Below, piece after piece: positions 22,641 through 33,560 of a DNA stretch of 64,000 bases; the stretch's first letter is position 1, and every line of letters starts with the position of its first letter. Origin of the DNA: Malachius bipustulatus (lineage: Eukaryota; Arthropoda; Insecta; Coleoptera; Melyridae); NCBI GenBank assembly GCA_910589415.1, contig OU342630.1, positions 87,664,186-87,728,185 on the forward strand, given 5' to 3'. The notes below the pieces were generated by a model. That model was given only the letters and a program-made list of their open reading frames with translations, was not told the origin of the DNA and made no database searches. A program made the translations under genes and the position numbers.

Positions 22641-25390
22641 GTCCCAAACTGCCATGTCCCTGATTGAGTTTTTTGTTTATGTAGTAAGATTTTAATTAAT
22701 TAATTTTTTGGCAGAAATGGCAGAAATTTTGGAATTTATTGTTTGTGTCTGAGGTAACGCTTAATAGATTTAAATTCCAATTAAATCATTTTATGCAGAC
22801 GATGGGTTGTTCGTTGTCGAGAAATGGAATGTGAAACTTCTAAAACGTTTACACCTACCTTTCCATTTAGCCTAAACGTAATAAACCGTTTAGATTGAAT
22901 TCAAAATGTTCAATTGAAAATAGAGTGAAGTTGGCAACTTTTACATGTAATTCAAGTGAATATCGGAAGCTTATAGAACTCTTCGATAGTCTGACTAATA
23001 AAAATCTCTAATTTGTATGGCACTGACAAAATTCATTGCTTGAGGTCTTTGTTTAAGGAAGGAACCTCCATTTCATTATTTAATTAAATCTTTCAAATTA
23101 TGCCGTATCCAATTATAAGTCGGCTTCAAATTTACTGAATAAGTGCTAATAAACCAATGTCAGGGTAATTGTGAATAATTAATTTCAGTTCAGTCCATTT
23201 CTATATGAAATCCTGTTGCAGACAGATCACCTTGATAAATGTTTTGAAGCTATGAATATTACCTATTATAAAATAAAACGTTAGTGACGCACATTTTCAT
23301 GATTTGAGGAAAACTTAAGAACTAATTAGCCGAAAATTTAACTTCATTTGATATGAATATTTACAAAACACTTCACCAAAGATGGATTAGTACCTACTTA
23401 TTTAATGATAGTAACTCCTGTTGAGAAGAAAAGTAAAGTCACCATATTTTATTCCTAGTTAATAAGAGCAAATGATTACTGAAACTTTGATCTTTGATTG
23501 ACTTTTGTGCAGTCAGTGAAGTGTGGTTCAATCTGTGGAGAGTTCCTGTTACAAGCAAAGCGAACTAAATTAGATAATCGTCTAGGAGTAAATAAGCCTG
23601 GTCAAAGCTTCCACCTGTTTCATTAGTAGTTAATTCCGAGTCTTATTCAGTCATTTCAGTCTTATACCTACAAACAACTGAAGTTCGGAAACGTTCTTTA
23701 TTTTAAGCAAAAAATATAGTCGTTTTGAAAGATCAAAGATGAAAGATTATTATTATTACATTATCAAACTCTTAAGCACCTTGTCAACTTAACATAAAAA
23801 GTATATTAAATGGTCAAAACATTTTGTATACAAAATAAATAATTTATAAAAAAATAAACATTATCCTTGACACGGAAAGATATGAAAAACTAACATAAAA
23901 TGTTGCTGCAAAACCGATATTAAGTAGATAAACGTGAAATGATGTCATATGAATTTCTGATTCAAGTTCCAGAAAAAATGTGTTAATTTCCTTGAAATTT
24001 CTTTTTTTATGGGAGACACGACTATCGCTAAAATAGAGGACATTTAGAAAAATGATATCGCTTTGGTTTACGTGTTTAGACCTTCCGATTCATTCAACTA
24101 AATTTTAATATCGTGCGAATTCCTGTGCGACGCTTTTATAGTAGAGCACGTTCCTAAGATTCGTGCCCTATCTTTGGAAGATTGCCAAGCATATATAACA
24201 CAATTTTCCTCCACAAAACAGCCCTAAATTACGTCACATCCCAGAATTGCATGCTCAGATTTCCTGTACTCGCCTTAACTTCGAAGCATTTTTTTCTGAA
24301 AATGATTATGGTAATCAAGGTTGTTTTGAATAATCTAATCTTAAACTGCGCCAAGAGCTGATGAGAGTTTAATTTCGGGATGATGTGTCTCTTGAAAGTT
24401 GAAATCAAAACATTATATTTATACAGTGCATTTTAATTTCAAGTATTGATTCATAGGAAATTGCCGAATCAGCCGAACAAGCCCTCGGCTACATGCACCG
24501 CGTGTAGCAGGAGGTATATTAATGTTGTTTGCATTAATATAATTTCTCTACGACTATTGAATAACGTTCATTATCCTGCTGATTTCGGTTTAATACTGGC
24601 TTAGGTGCATTCCTCTTGATGTAAGATTACACATGAACACTCACAGAAATATGTCGAATCACAGCTCAGATGTGAAAAATATAAGCAAAAAGCCACGAGT
24701 AAGTGCCAATCACAGTTCGACAGGTTCAGGAGTGCCGGTATGCGCCGATAAGATGTTCAGATAGTACACGCTCATAGCACTCGAATGCCGAAAGAAATAA
24801 CACATAAGATGATAATGACACGAAAACCTTCGAACAACAAACGAATTAGCACACTCGTAAAAAATATACATAATAATGACTTCCAAATGATCACCAAAAA
24901 TTATTCCGCGAAGCTCTATAAGAACCGTTCACAAAAATATTATTACCGTGAAAATCAATAAGGGAACACAAAAAAATAAAGATAGTTCAAAAAATATATT
25001 TTGGTTTACTGAAATAACAGTCTTTAAGACTGTTTAGTATCTACTATCAAATTACAGGCTTAATTGTAATTTAAATAAAAAATTGATGATGTGACCTCAT
25101 TTCCTGGTCGTCCCGCCTCACGGTTCGGTCCAGTTTAACTAGCTCCGTTAAAAATGTCATTATAATATGTAATATCAAATCCTATCTTCAATAGGTAAAT
25201 CAATCTCAACCCTTTTCACTTCGAAAAGGTTTAAACTATTTTTAACATCCATGTAATTAACATAATTCACTGGAATTTTTGCACGACAATTGTTGTTGAT
25301 TCTTATAATAGAGCCTTCATCTTCATATATCACTTTTGTATGCAATGTTAACACCTGTAAATTTCTGGAATTGCCAATAACTGACAATTG
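22641..25390. other. AT-rich stretch, nothing recognised
   Basis: No supported gene or clear repeat. The minus frame 25175-25387 begins with ATG and has 70 codons (MSVIGNSRNLQVLTLHTKVI...) but no motif. It directly abuts the retroelement-like 3' end at 25391. Confidence 0.35.
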
Positions 25391-25480
25391 TCCTGATGAT
25401 GGGCTAACCCCCGAAACCGGTTGACAAGCTCTTTTTTCAATAAATTATACTCATATGACCTAGATTTTTATTTTTATTCG
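25391..25480 (+). mobile_element. Retroelement 3' end with CTGATGA...GAAAC motif
   Basis: CTGATGATGGGCTAACCCCC then GAAACCGGTT (25394-25423) contains a GGG/CCC stem between CTGATGA and GAAAC, the layout of a hammerhead core. AATAAA-like 'caataaattata' follows about 20 bp later. Comparable 3' motifs accompany Penelope-like and related retroelements. No RT is attached. The base pair next to the core is not canonical, so ribozyme activity is doubtful. Confidence 0.45.
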
Positions 25481-25854
25481 ATGAATTTGAGTATACTATG
25501 GCCAACCTATATGGTAATTTAAATAGGCCACCAAGTTTCTTTCTACCAGATTTATTATATGGTTACAAATGGTAGGGATGCTCTGAAGTCGTCTGAGGTG
25601 GTCAACTCACTTGAGGTGGTGGACGATGTCATGCTTAAAAATAGTATAAAGGGAATAAAAAGAAGTTTAAAAAAAATTTGATTACCGTTTTATATTCCTG
25701 CGAAACAAAAAAAATATTTTACTGTCAGATAGCATAAAACGCTAAGAAAGACAAAACACCTGATAACCATTTTAAAGATTCCATGAGGTTTAAAGATTGG
25801 TAATTCTCCTAAAATTCATCCAGTAGTCATCCATGATAATAATGAGAAGGTGAA

Positions 25855-25960
25855 GAAAAATTGGAGTCAAATTTTGGAATGACTTTATTACGCACTACTG
25901 TAAGTAGATACCCTACCGGTTTCAGTCTACTGGACCATCTTCAGAGGTAAAGAACGCCTT
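25855..25960 (-). mobile_element. Second retroelement 3' end of the same layout, opposite strand
   Basis: On the minus strand: CTGAAGATGGTCCAGTAGAC, then T, then GAAACCGGTAGGG, then 'cgtaataaagtcattcc'. It has the same CTGAnGA / short stem / GAAACCGGT / AATAAA order as 25391-25480, and faces it. Confidence 0.45.
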
Positions 25961-26125
25961 AAAGTAAGCGGTGTTATAAGTCCAGAAGGGTATTTCATAT
26001 CATATTGGGGAAGACAAAGTCAAGGCAAACTATGGCTATGCATAGAGGTGTGAAATTTCAAAGTCAGGGGCCCAAACTGGCTGGTATAAAAACACACAGG
26101 TAACGTAGGACAAAATAAAAGCAAA

Positions 26126-26284
26126 AATCTCCCAATTTTCATTGGACGATAAAGAGAATTATAAAACGAGTTAACCCCGCAAAAGGCAACCATTTTCTGA
26201 ACGGCTTCAGAACATTGTTGCCTTTTGCGGGATTAACTCGGTTTTTAATTTCTCTTTACCGTCCAATGAAAATTTGGAGAATTA
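26126..26284. repeat. Foldback element, about 70-bp arms
   Basis: The left arm (aattttcattggacgataaa...cgagttaaccccgcaaaagg) and the right arm (ccttttgcgggattaactcg...tttaccgtccaatgaaaatt) are inverted copies with few mismatches, around a loop of about 25 bp. Confidence 0.8.
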
Positions 26285-26554
26285 AAGTTTGCTGACTGTT
26301 TAGTATTTTTAGAAAGGTAGGTACGAATAAAATTACTATGATAAACGAAAGTAGCGAGTTGTGATATCTGGATGTAGCTCAAAGGTTAAATAATATGACC
26401 CAAATTTTGGTAGTCATTTACTTACCACTTTTAAGAAATGAAAGTTATTTTTTGTGTGCATAATTTCGTTAAAAGGTTTGAAAAACGGTTACATTCGACC
26501 AGTAAACCATTTTATTAACAACGAAGCAAGTCGACCGGCACGACTGCGCCAGCA

Positions 26555-28106
26555 ACAAGAGGCTACAGCATAGACTGTTACGGACGTTCCCGTAATGCGT
26601 TTGCGCAAAAGCGGCCGTGACCAATGCGCGGCAATCTCTTGAAATATCAAAATATTCACTGTGATAGGTAGGGGGTAGGGTTGATCAGCCAATAATGATA
26701 ATAAATCAAACCTTTATGTTAAAAATAATTATTATTGTTTCCGAATCAACATTAATTTATCAGAAAAATTAAAAATTTTATATTGTCATATAGGCGCGCT
26801 TATTCAATGAAAAATACGAATTACATAACAGGAAAAATAATAATTCATGGCCAATATGGAAATACTTGGGACTAGAAGTGCATTTCCTTATTAAAAAAAT
26901 ATTATTTACGTACCTACCTATTTGCTTCTATCGAGTTTTTAAAGAACACCAGTTTCTTAAACGAAATTCACTTATGCCATAATATTATGTATAATATTAA
27001 AATGCAAACAAACGGGGATTATATAATGCAATATATTTTTTAGATTAAACCTTTATTAGCAATTTTTTATTTTTATTGGCTATTTGATATTGTCATATTT
27101 AGATGTATGTAATTTCCATTTCGAACTTTTAGCCTTATATATATAATAATAGTGTCATGATGGTGCAATTAAGGAATAACAAATGAATAATTATGAAAAA
27201 ATAATTTTCTTTTATTTTTTTTTTATAAAATTACAGATCTAACAAATAATAATTATACTAATATGTATATTCTTACAATAAGGTACGTACAATAAATATT
27301 ATAGGTAATATGTAGTTAATAAATTTTATTCCCTGGCAAAAAGCAGTTAATATAAAGAAGCATTTTTTTTTACCTGCCAAAAAGGATCAAATGTCATACT
27401 TTTTCCCCGTCGCAGAAAAAATATATTATAATAGTTATTTGTGATACACTAGTTGTGGTAAATATACAGAAGGGGTATCCGAGATGAGGACGATGTAATA
27501 CGCATATGTTGCTGTAAACCAGCTGATAGCCTTGTGGTGTTGCAAAATTCAGTGGTATTTACCAACAGACCATATATAACAGACTATATATATGATGAAT
27601 TATTGTATTAGAATTTTTTAATTATTATTTTTGAAAGATCTGTTAAAAATTTAGGATTAACTATGGACGATAAAAATAAATATGTAAATAAATATCGTAT
27701 GGCTGTGGTAAAGCCCAAGTGTCAGAAGTTTCCAAGTAGCATCAAGGACCTCTGACGTAACTTTGAAAATTTATACTTACAAAAAGTTAAGTGCTCTCCC
27801 AGTTGAACTATTGTCTCCAAGTCATACGGATCATTCATTTCCAAAAATAAATTATATAAATTAGAGAAAACACCAAATTCTTGTCTAAGACTTCATATAA
27901 ATTTGTGTACCTAGTAGTATTGAGTAAAGACTAGGCGGTTCTGGCTCTGGCTGTCTTATTATTGTTCTCAAGTCGACGCAATGACGAAACTTGAGTTCAT
28001 TTGCGCGCCAAGTTTATTTGTATCATAAATGTTTCCGTTCCAATGGCCGCTTTTGCGCAAACGCATTACGGGAACGTCCGTAACAGTCTATGCTGTAGCC
28101 TCTTGT
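26555..28106. mobile_element. Non-autonomous DNA transposon with 62-bp perfect TIRs and 9-bp duplication
   Basis: The first bases ACAAGAGGCTACAGCATAGA are repeated inverted at the other end (...CTGTAGCCTCTTGT, 28093-28106). The match is perfect for about 62 bp (to GCGGCC). The 9-bp direct repeat GCGCCAGCA flanks the element at 26546-26554 and 28107-28115. The interior is very AT-rich and has no transposase. Long TIRs with a 9-bp duplication are the hallmark of Mutator-like (MULE) elements, though some other superfamilies cannot be excluded. Confidence 0.85.
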
Positions 28107-28115
28107 GCGCCAGCA

Positions 28116-30362
28116 GACTAAAACTTAGTCTATGTAGAGCTGAGTCGACAAGCGCAGTACGCGCTACTGACTGCGCATCCGTATTGCGCAACGAAGGTGA
28201 TCTATGTAGGATGCGTATTATTACGCGAATGTGTTATTATAGTAATTATTTTACTGCAATTGTGCAATATTGATTGGAAAAGTACGGAAAAAAAGCATTA
28301 TTGGTTCTTCTCGAAGATGAGGAAGATGATGAGGATTTATTATTATCAAGTAGATGAAAGAAGGTATCAATAATAGTTCATATAAAACAAGAAAACTCGA
28401 GGGTTCTTATGAAATTTACTCGGAAATTTCAATCCAAAATCATTTTCAATATCAGCTGCCATTTTGTTGCTATTTTAAACTAATTACTTGCAATTATTAA
28501 GAAACGCGTTGACACGACGAACAATAAATTCCGTTGCAACTGATGCGCACATGTTGCATATTTGGCTATTGCGACGGATATCCGCAACGACAGCATGGGG
28601 CTTTTCTTTGAGGACTGCAAACTCTATAGATGATTCAGCTCTGAAATATCTGATTTTTCACAATAAACTATAAGGAGCAGTTGTGATACCTACCTTTAAA
28701 AGATCATCCATCAAATTTATAAATTAAATTATATTTTTTTTATATGAGCCTGAATGAGGTAATATTATTTGGAGACGAGCTTTGAGCAGAGTAGGTATAG
28801 AACGTGAAAAGTCAACAAGCTTCTCTGATGCGGTGAAGATTCTAGGAGCACGAGGGTAAATCTAATTTATCCGCCAGTCGTCTTATGTCTTATCAATCAT
28901 CAATGACAAGCGAATTGCAATTTTATGCTTTTATGTTCAAATAAGCGACACTGGTGACATTTCATATATGGTATATGCATACCAATTTAAAAATAATATT
29001 AAGTTAAGTGTTATTTTAATCGATAATGATCAAAATAAAAAATTCTGAAATTCATATGTACATACAAAATAGGTAGGTATAAAAGAATCTATTTGTAATC
29101 AGGAGTCTATTAATTTTATGAAGTTTTGGTCGTATTGTCGTATTGCAATGAGACAAAAATTTTGGTCGTGCGCTCTCGTACGATCGTCCCGCAAACATTC
29201 CACTCAGTACAGAAAATCGCGCATTTAACTGGTTACATAAATGGCTGTTATGTTATGTTAATGCAGTGTGTTTCGAAAAAAAAATGCTTCCTGAAGTTGA
29301 TACTTGTATGTATATTACACCTGTATATTTAATATTGAACTCACTGGTACTTTGGGTTTGATGATCTGAGTATTTAAGAGTTCGCATCCCGAGATGATAG
29401 AATTTTATGTAGCGCATATACTTAAAAAGAAGATGAGATTGTGTTAAGCTCACGTGTGGTGTGAAGTGCACTATCAATGATTAAAATAGAATGGAGTTCA
29501 TCGTATCATAAAAATAAATGAGAAAAATGGCATGGATAGTCTAGACGCTATCATCACCCCTTTACGGTATAAAGCTGTAGTGAAAATCGACATTATAATG
29601 GTGCGGTGTATAAATGAGACGTGATGTTCTTGCTTGATGTTCCTCGTTCTAGAATAAAGATTTAACGGAGTTCCAAGTTGAATCTATTATTGCGAATAAT
29701 CTTTTTGCAAAATACCTGAATTCGATAATGTGAATTTCATGTATGTACTATAATTACTAAAATGTGAAATTTTATAAATGTGATAGGTAAAATTGTGGTC
29801 CAAGTCTAGCATTTCATTAAAATTACAATAATTAATTATTATTGATCTTATTTGACAAAATTCTATGTTTTCCATTGTACGTTAAGTAATAGCTACCACT
29901 GATGGGTAGCAAAGGCTTTAGGCCTATCCACGCTTGGTTCTCCAAAAACCATAACCATTGAACAATCAAGTATGCTGTTTTGACTCATCGACAAATAAAT
30001 GAATGAAAATATGTGTAAGTAAATTATAAGCTGGTGAATGAATTCCACCGACTAATAAGCGATAATTCCGTTACTATGCAAAAAAACTAATAAGAAGTGA
30101 TAGGGGTTTTTGTTGTGGATTCTACCTATGACAACTAATCACAACCCCTCAAGTAGTATTTTATTATTTTATTGCGAGGGACGCTGTAATGATAATAATT
30201 TCTGTTAAAGAACAACGTTTCATGTCAACTTATGAATTTATCGATAATCAAGATTTCATTCGTGGTATATTATGACAATTTCATTCATACCCATTTTGAT
30301 TTCTCATAATAAATCGCTGTTTGCTACCGGATATTTAAGGTCCCAAATGTAAGCGTACCGCT
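28116..30362. other. AT-rich stretch, nothing firm
   Basis: A GC-richer block at 28500-28620 (gttgcgtt-type tracts; ttgcgacggatatccgcaac is a short palindrome) and the ATG frame 28001-28273, which overlaps the right TIR of the preceding element, are not convincing genes. Sequence near 29880-30000 resembles a retroelement tail but lacks proof. Confidence 0.35.
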
Positions 30363-31260
30363 TTAAAAAAACTATTTAAAAAAACTGATGACGAGGGATT
30401 TTCGAGCTATTTTCGAGCTCATCGATGGTATTTTCGAGCTGTCTCTAGCTTTAAGCGTTTTCCGAAAAATCGGAAATTTATTTTTTGTAATGCTCACATT
30501 ACACTTGACTTTTTAAAATTCAATCTACAGAGAAAACCAAATAGCACAAGAATTTCGAGCTCTTCAATGGGATTTTCGAGTTGTTTCTATCTAGCTCTCG
30601 TTATTTTCCGGAAAATTGAAAAAACCGCTTCTTCGTGCTATGACTTGACATAAATTTGAAAACTACGTACTCCCGGAAAAAAAACGAAAGGCACAGGAAT
30701 TTCTAACTATTTTCGAGCTCCTCGATGAGATTTTCGAGCTGTTTCGAGATCTCGTCATTTTCAGGAAAATAAAAAAACCGCTTTTTCGAATTGACATAAA
30801 TTTGGAAAATACGTAAGTAGTACGTTTCAAGTACGTTTCGAGGAAAAAAACGAAAGGCACGGGAATTTTGAGTTGTTTCTATCTCTCGTCATTTTCCGAA
30901 AAATCTAAAAAAAAAAAACGATTTTTCGTGGAAAATCCCCATTGAAGAGCTCGAAAATAGCTCGAAATTTAGGTTCGTTTCGTTTTTTTCGGGAGTATGT
31001 AGTACTTTCCATATCTATGTCAAATCCTAGCACGAAAAACGGGTTTTTTCGATTTTACGGAAAATGATGAGAGCTAGAAATAGCACGAGAATTCCATTGG
31101 ATCTCGAAAATAGCTGGAAATTCCTGTGCCTTTCGTTTTTTTCCGGATAAATAACAAATGTAGAGACAGCTTGAAAATCCCATTGAAGAGCTCGAAAATA
31201 GTTTTAAATTCCTGTGCTATTTCGGTTTCTCTGCAGATTGAATTTTAAAAAAACCTTCTT
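30363..31260. repeat. Palindromic minisatellite built on TTTCGAGCT
   Basis: Units of roughly 75-165 bp contain 'attttcgagct' strings, 'cgtcattttccg' and 'cgaaaggcacaggaatttc'. They run forward at 30400, 30550, 30700 and 30860, then in reverse orientation at 30945, 31080 and 31170. Position 30513 pairs with 31246, so the block is symmetric about 30880. The outermost left unit (30395-30530) also pairs with 33090-33215. Confidence 0.75.
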
Positions 31261-31640
31261 GCGCATCAATCGCAGAAATAGTGTATTTTTATGCGATTCA
31301 ATTATGAATATTTTCACCGCTTTTTAAATTATTGGCTTTCTGAAATTTTCCATAGTCATGTCATGTTAGCGTAGTGCTTTAATGTGAAAAATTTTCTGTG
31401 ATAATTTCATTTCATTTCGTTTGAACACGTGCCTTAGAATGGATTTTTAAATTTAAAAATCAAAAAAATTGGCAAAATTTAACAATTTTGTCCCTTTTCC
31501 TATGCCCGCCACTGGCTAACTTTACTTTAAAAATACTATTTTTTACACTACCTTTAATAAATTCGGAAAAAACTGAAAGGAGAGTTTTGAAAACCGAAAG
31601 TTTGAAATTTTAGAGGAATAAACATCATTTAAAAATATTC
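31255..31640 (+). repeat. Dispersed repeat, second copy of 415-705
   Basis: ccttcttgcgcatcaatcgc and the following 130 bp match 540-705 inverted. The 'cccttttcctatgcccgcca' tract (about 31494) matches the 483-510 region inverted. It leads into the tandem units that follow. Confidence 0.6.
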
Positions 31641-32890
31641 GAATATCTCCGCCATTTTTATATTTGCTTCTTGAAATTTTTGAAGGTTAAATGCTATTAG
31701 TATAGTTGTCTACTATCAAAATTTCCGTTCTATTCCTTCAAAAATAAGCTCATGAATGTTTATAGAAATGTAGACATTTTTACCCTTTTCCTACCCACGC
31801 CTCTGGCTTATTAATAGAAATGATGCAAATTGTATTGCATTAGCTCAAATTTCAAATAAGTTTATTCCAATCTTGTTAATTTTGTTTAAAAGTTTTTGAT
31901 CTTGCCTATTTAGGGGTTCAAAATCTAGCCATTTTCCAAAAATTGAAAAGGCCGCCATTTTGGAATGTCTTTACCTATTTTACTCAAATACAGTACCAGA
32001 CGACTACTTGAGGGTATCTTACTACCAAAAAAATTTCAGCGCTCTAGATTGAAAACTTCGACCAGAAACCGTGCCTCACGGACGGTTTTTTTTCTGAAAT
32101 TCGGAGGGACATCCTGTAGAAGTAACACAACTCTAGGAAAATGTTTTTTACGAAAATCAAACGTCAGCCCTAAGGTTTATAAGAGTAAAAAATTTCGTTC
32201 ATTAATCTTGAAAGATGAAGCTACAGGAGCGTTTTTAAAAATTTAGAGAAATTAATTTAAAAAAAAACATCATGTGAAAAAAAATCGAATATCTCCGCCA
32301 TTTTTCTTATTTACTTTTTGAAATTCTCAAGGGTTGAAGTCTATTAATATAGTTGTCTACTGTAAAAATTTCAGTTTAACTACTTCAAAAATGTGCTCAT
32401 AAATTGTTGGAGAAATTTAGCCATTTTTACCCCTTTTCCTACTCACGCCACTGGCTTATTAATAGAAAAAATGCAAATTTTGTTGCATGAAATTAAATTT
32501 CAAGTCATTTACTTCCAATATTGTGAATTTGATATAAAACACTTTTTCTATCTAGCTTATACAGGGGTTCAAAAAATAGTCCTTTTTCCAAAAATTAAAA
32601 TGGCCGCCATTTTGAAACGGCTCAGTCGATTTTGCTCAAGTGCAATACCAGACCACTCCTTGTAGATATCTTACTTCCACAAAAATTTCAGTCTCCTAGA
32701 TTGAAAACTGCGACCTGAAATGAGGTGACAAAAACCGGATTTTCCGAATTTTGAAGGGACACCCTGTAGAAGTGACGCGACTTTTGGAAATTTTTTTATT
32801 GAAAATCGAAATTGTTCCTAACGTTTAATAAGAGTGCAAAATTTCGTTCACTAATCTTGAAAGATAAAGCTACAGGAGCGTTTTTAAAAT
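31641..32890 (+). repeat. Tandem duplication of a 646-651-bp unit
   Basis: Unit 1 (31641-32246) and unit 2 (32287-32890) align end to end. The shared landmarks are gaatatctccgccattttt (31641; 32287), 'cttttcctac..acgcc..tggcttattaatagaaa', 'ggccgccattttg', 'gggacaccctgtagaagt' (imperfect in unit 1) and aagctacaggagcgttttta (32217; 32868). Divergence is moderate. No coding function is evident in the overlapping frames. Confidence 0.8.
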
Positions 32891-32913
32891 CAAAATTTCG
32901 TGATTTTGGAGAA

Positions 32914-32953
32914 ATAAATATATAAATATATAAATATATATATATATATATCG
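32914..32953. repeat. TA-rich microsatellite
   Basis: (aatatata)n grades into (ta)n just before 'cgtgggcagg'. Confidence 0.9.
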
Positions 32954-33057
32954 TGGGCAGGTGAATTTTGGAAAACTACTTTTTCGTGATCTGGGGGTCA
33001 GGATCGGTGGACATTTGATGAGTTTGGGTGATTTTCGAAAAGTGATGTCGTCCTCAA

Positions 33058-33087
33058 TAGTGTATTTTTTTATAAAAAAATACACTA
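33058..33087. repeat. Perfect 30-bp palindrome
   Basis: TAGTGTATTTTTTTA followed by its exact complement. Nearly the same 30-mer recurs at 54687-54716. Confidence 0.85.
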
Positions 33088-33224
33088 AAATCAGGTGTAA
33101 TATGAGCATTACAAATAATAATTTTCCGATTTCCCGAAAAATGCTGAAAGCTGAAGACAGCTCGAAAATACCATTGATAAGCTCGAAAATAGCTCGAAAA
33201 TTCTGTGCTTTCCTTTTCGTTTTA

Positions 33225-33555
33225 CACTGCCTCACTACCATGAACTTTGAAAATTCCGATTTTCACTTGTTTATAACTCAAACACTACCCAGTCTAAGCT
33301 AGAACTATAAAAACCCTTGCTTTTTTTCTTTTTCTCAGACAATCTAAAAATGAAATAACATAGGAGCATGGAATTTTAAAAAAAACATAAGTTTGATATG
33401 CTTCATATTTTTTGGAAACACCCCGTAGTTACATTATAAGTAAAATTTTAAAATGTTCCTTTAACCGGTCTCTATCCACTCCAAAAACAAAATTTCTTCA
33501 AAATCAAGGGACATAGCCATAATCTTCCGTGGCGTATATCCTGAATAACCCTGAT
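33225..33555 (+). mobile_element. Half copy (right arm) of the 40.1-kb palindromic element
   Basis: It matches 40676-40968 in order: 'gattttcacttgtttataac', 'tctcagacaatctaaaaatg', 'ataacataggagcatg', an inner end 'aacaccccgtag', 'ccggtctctatccactccaa' and 'cttccgtggcgtat..c.gtgaataaccctg'. The left arm is absent. Confidence 0.8.
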
Positions 33556-33560
33556 GTATA

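Noticed and set aside
28001..28273. 90-codon ATG frame as a gene
   Set aside because: Half of it lies in the terminal inverted repeat of the 26555-28106 element, and the rest has no motif.
33058..33087. Palindrome as a Rho-independent-type terminator
   Set aside because: The window is eukaryotic, and the same palindrome recurs inside repeats.
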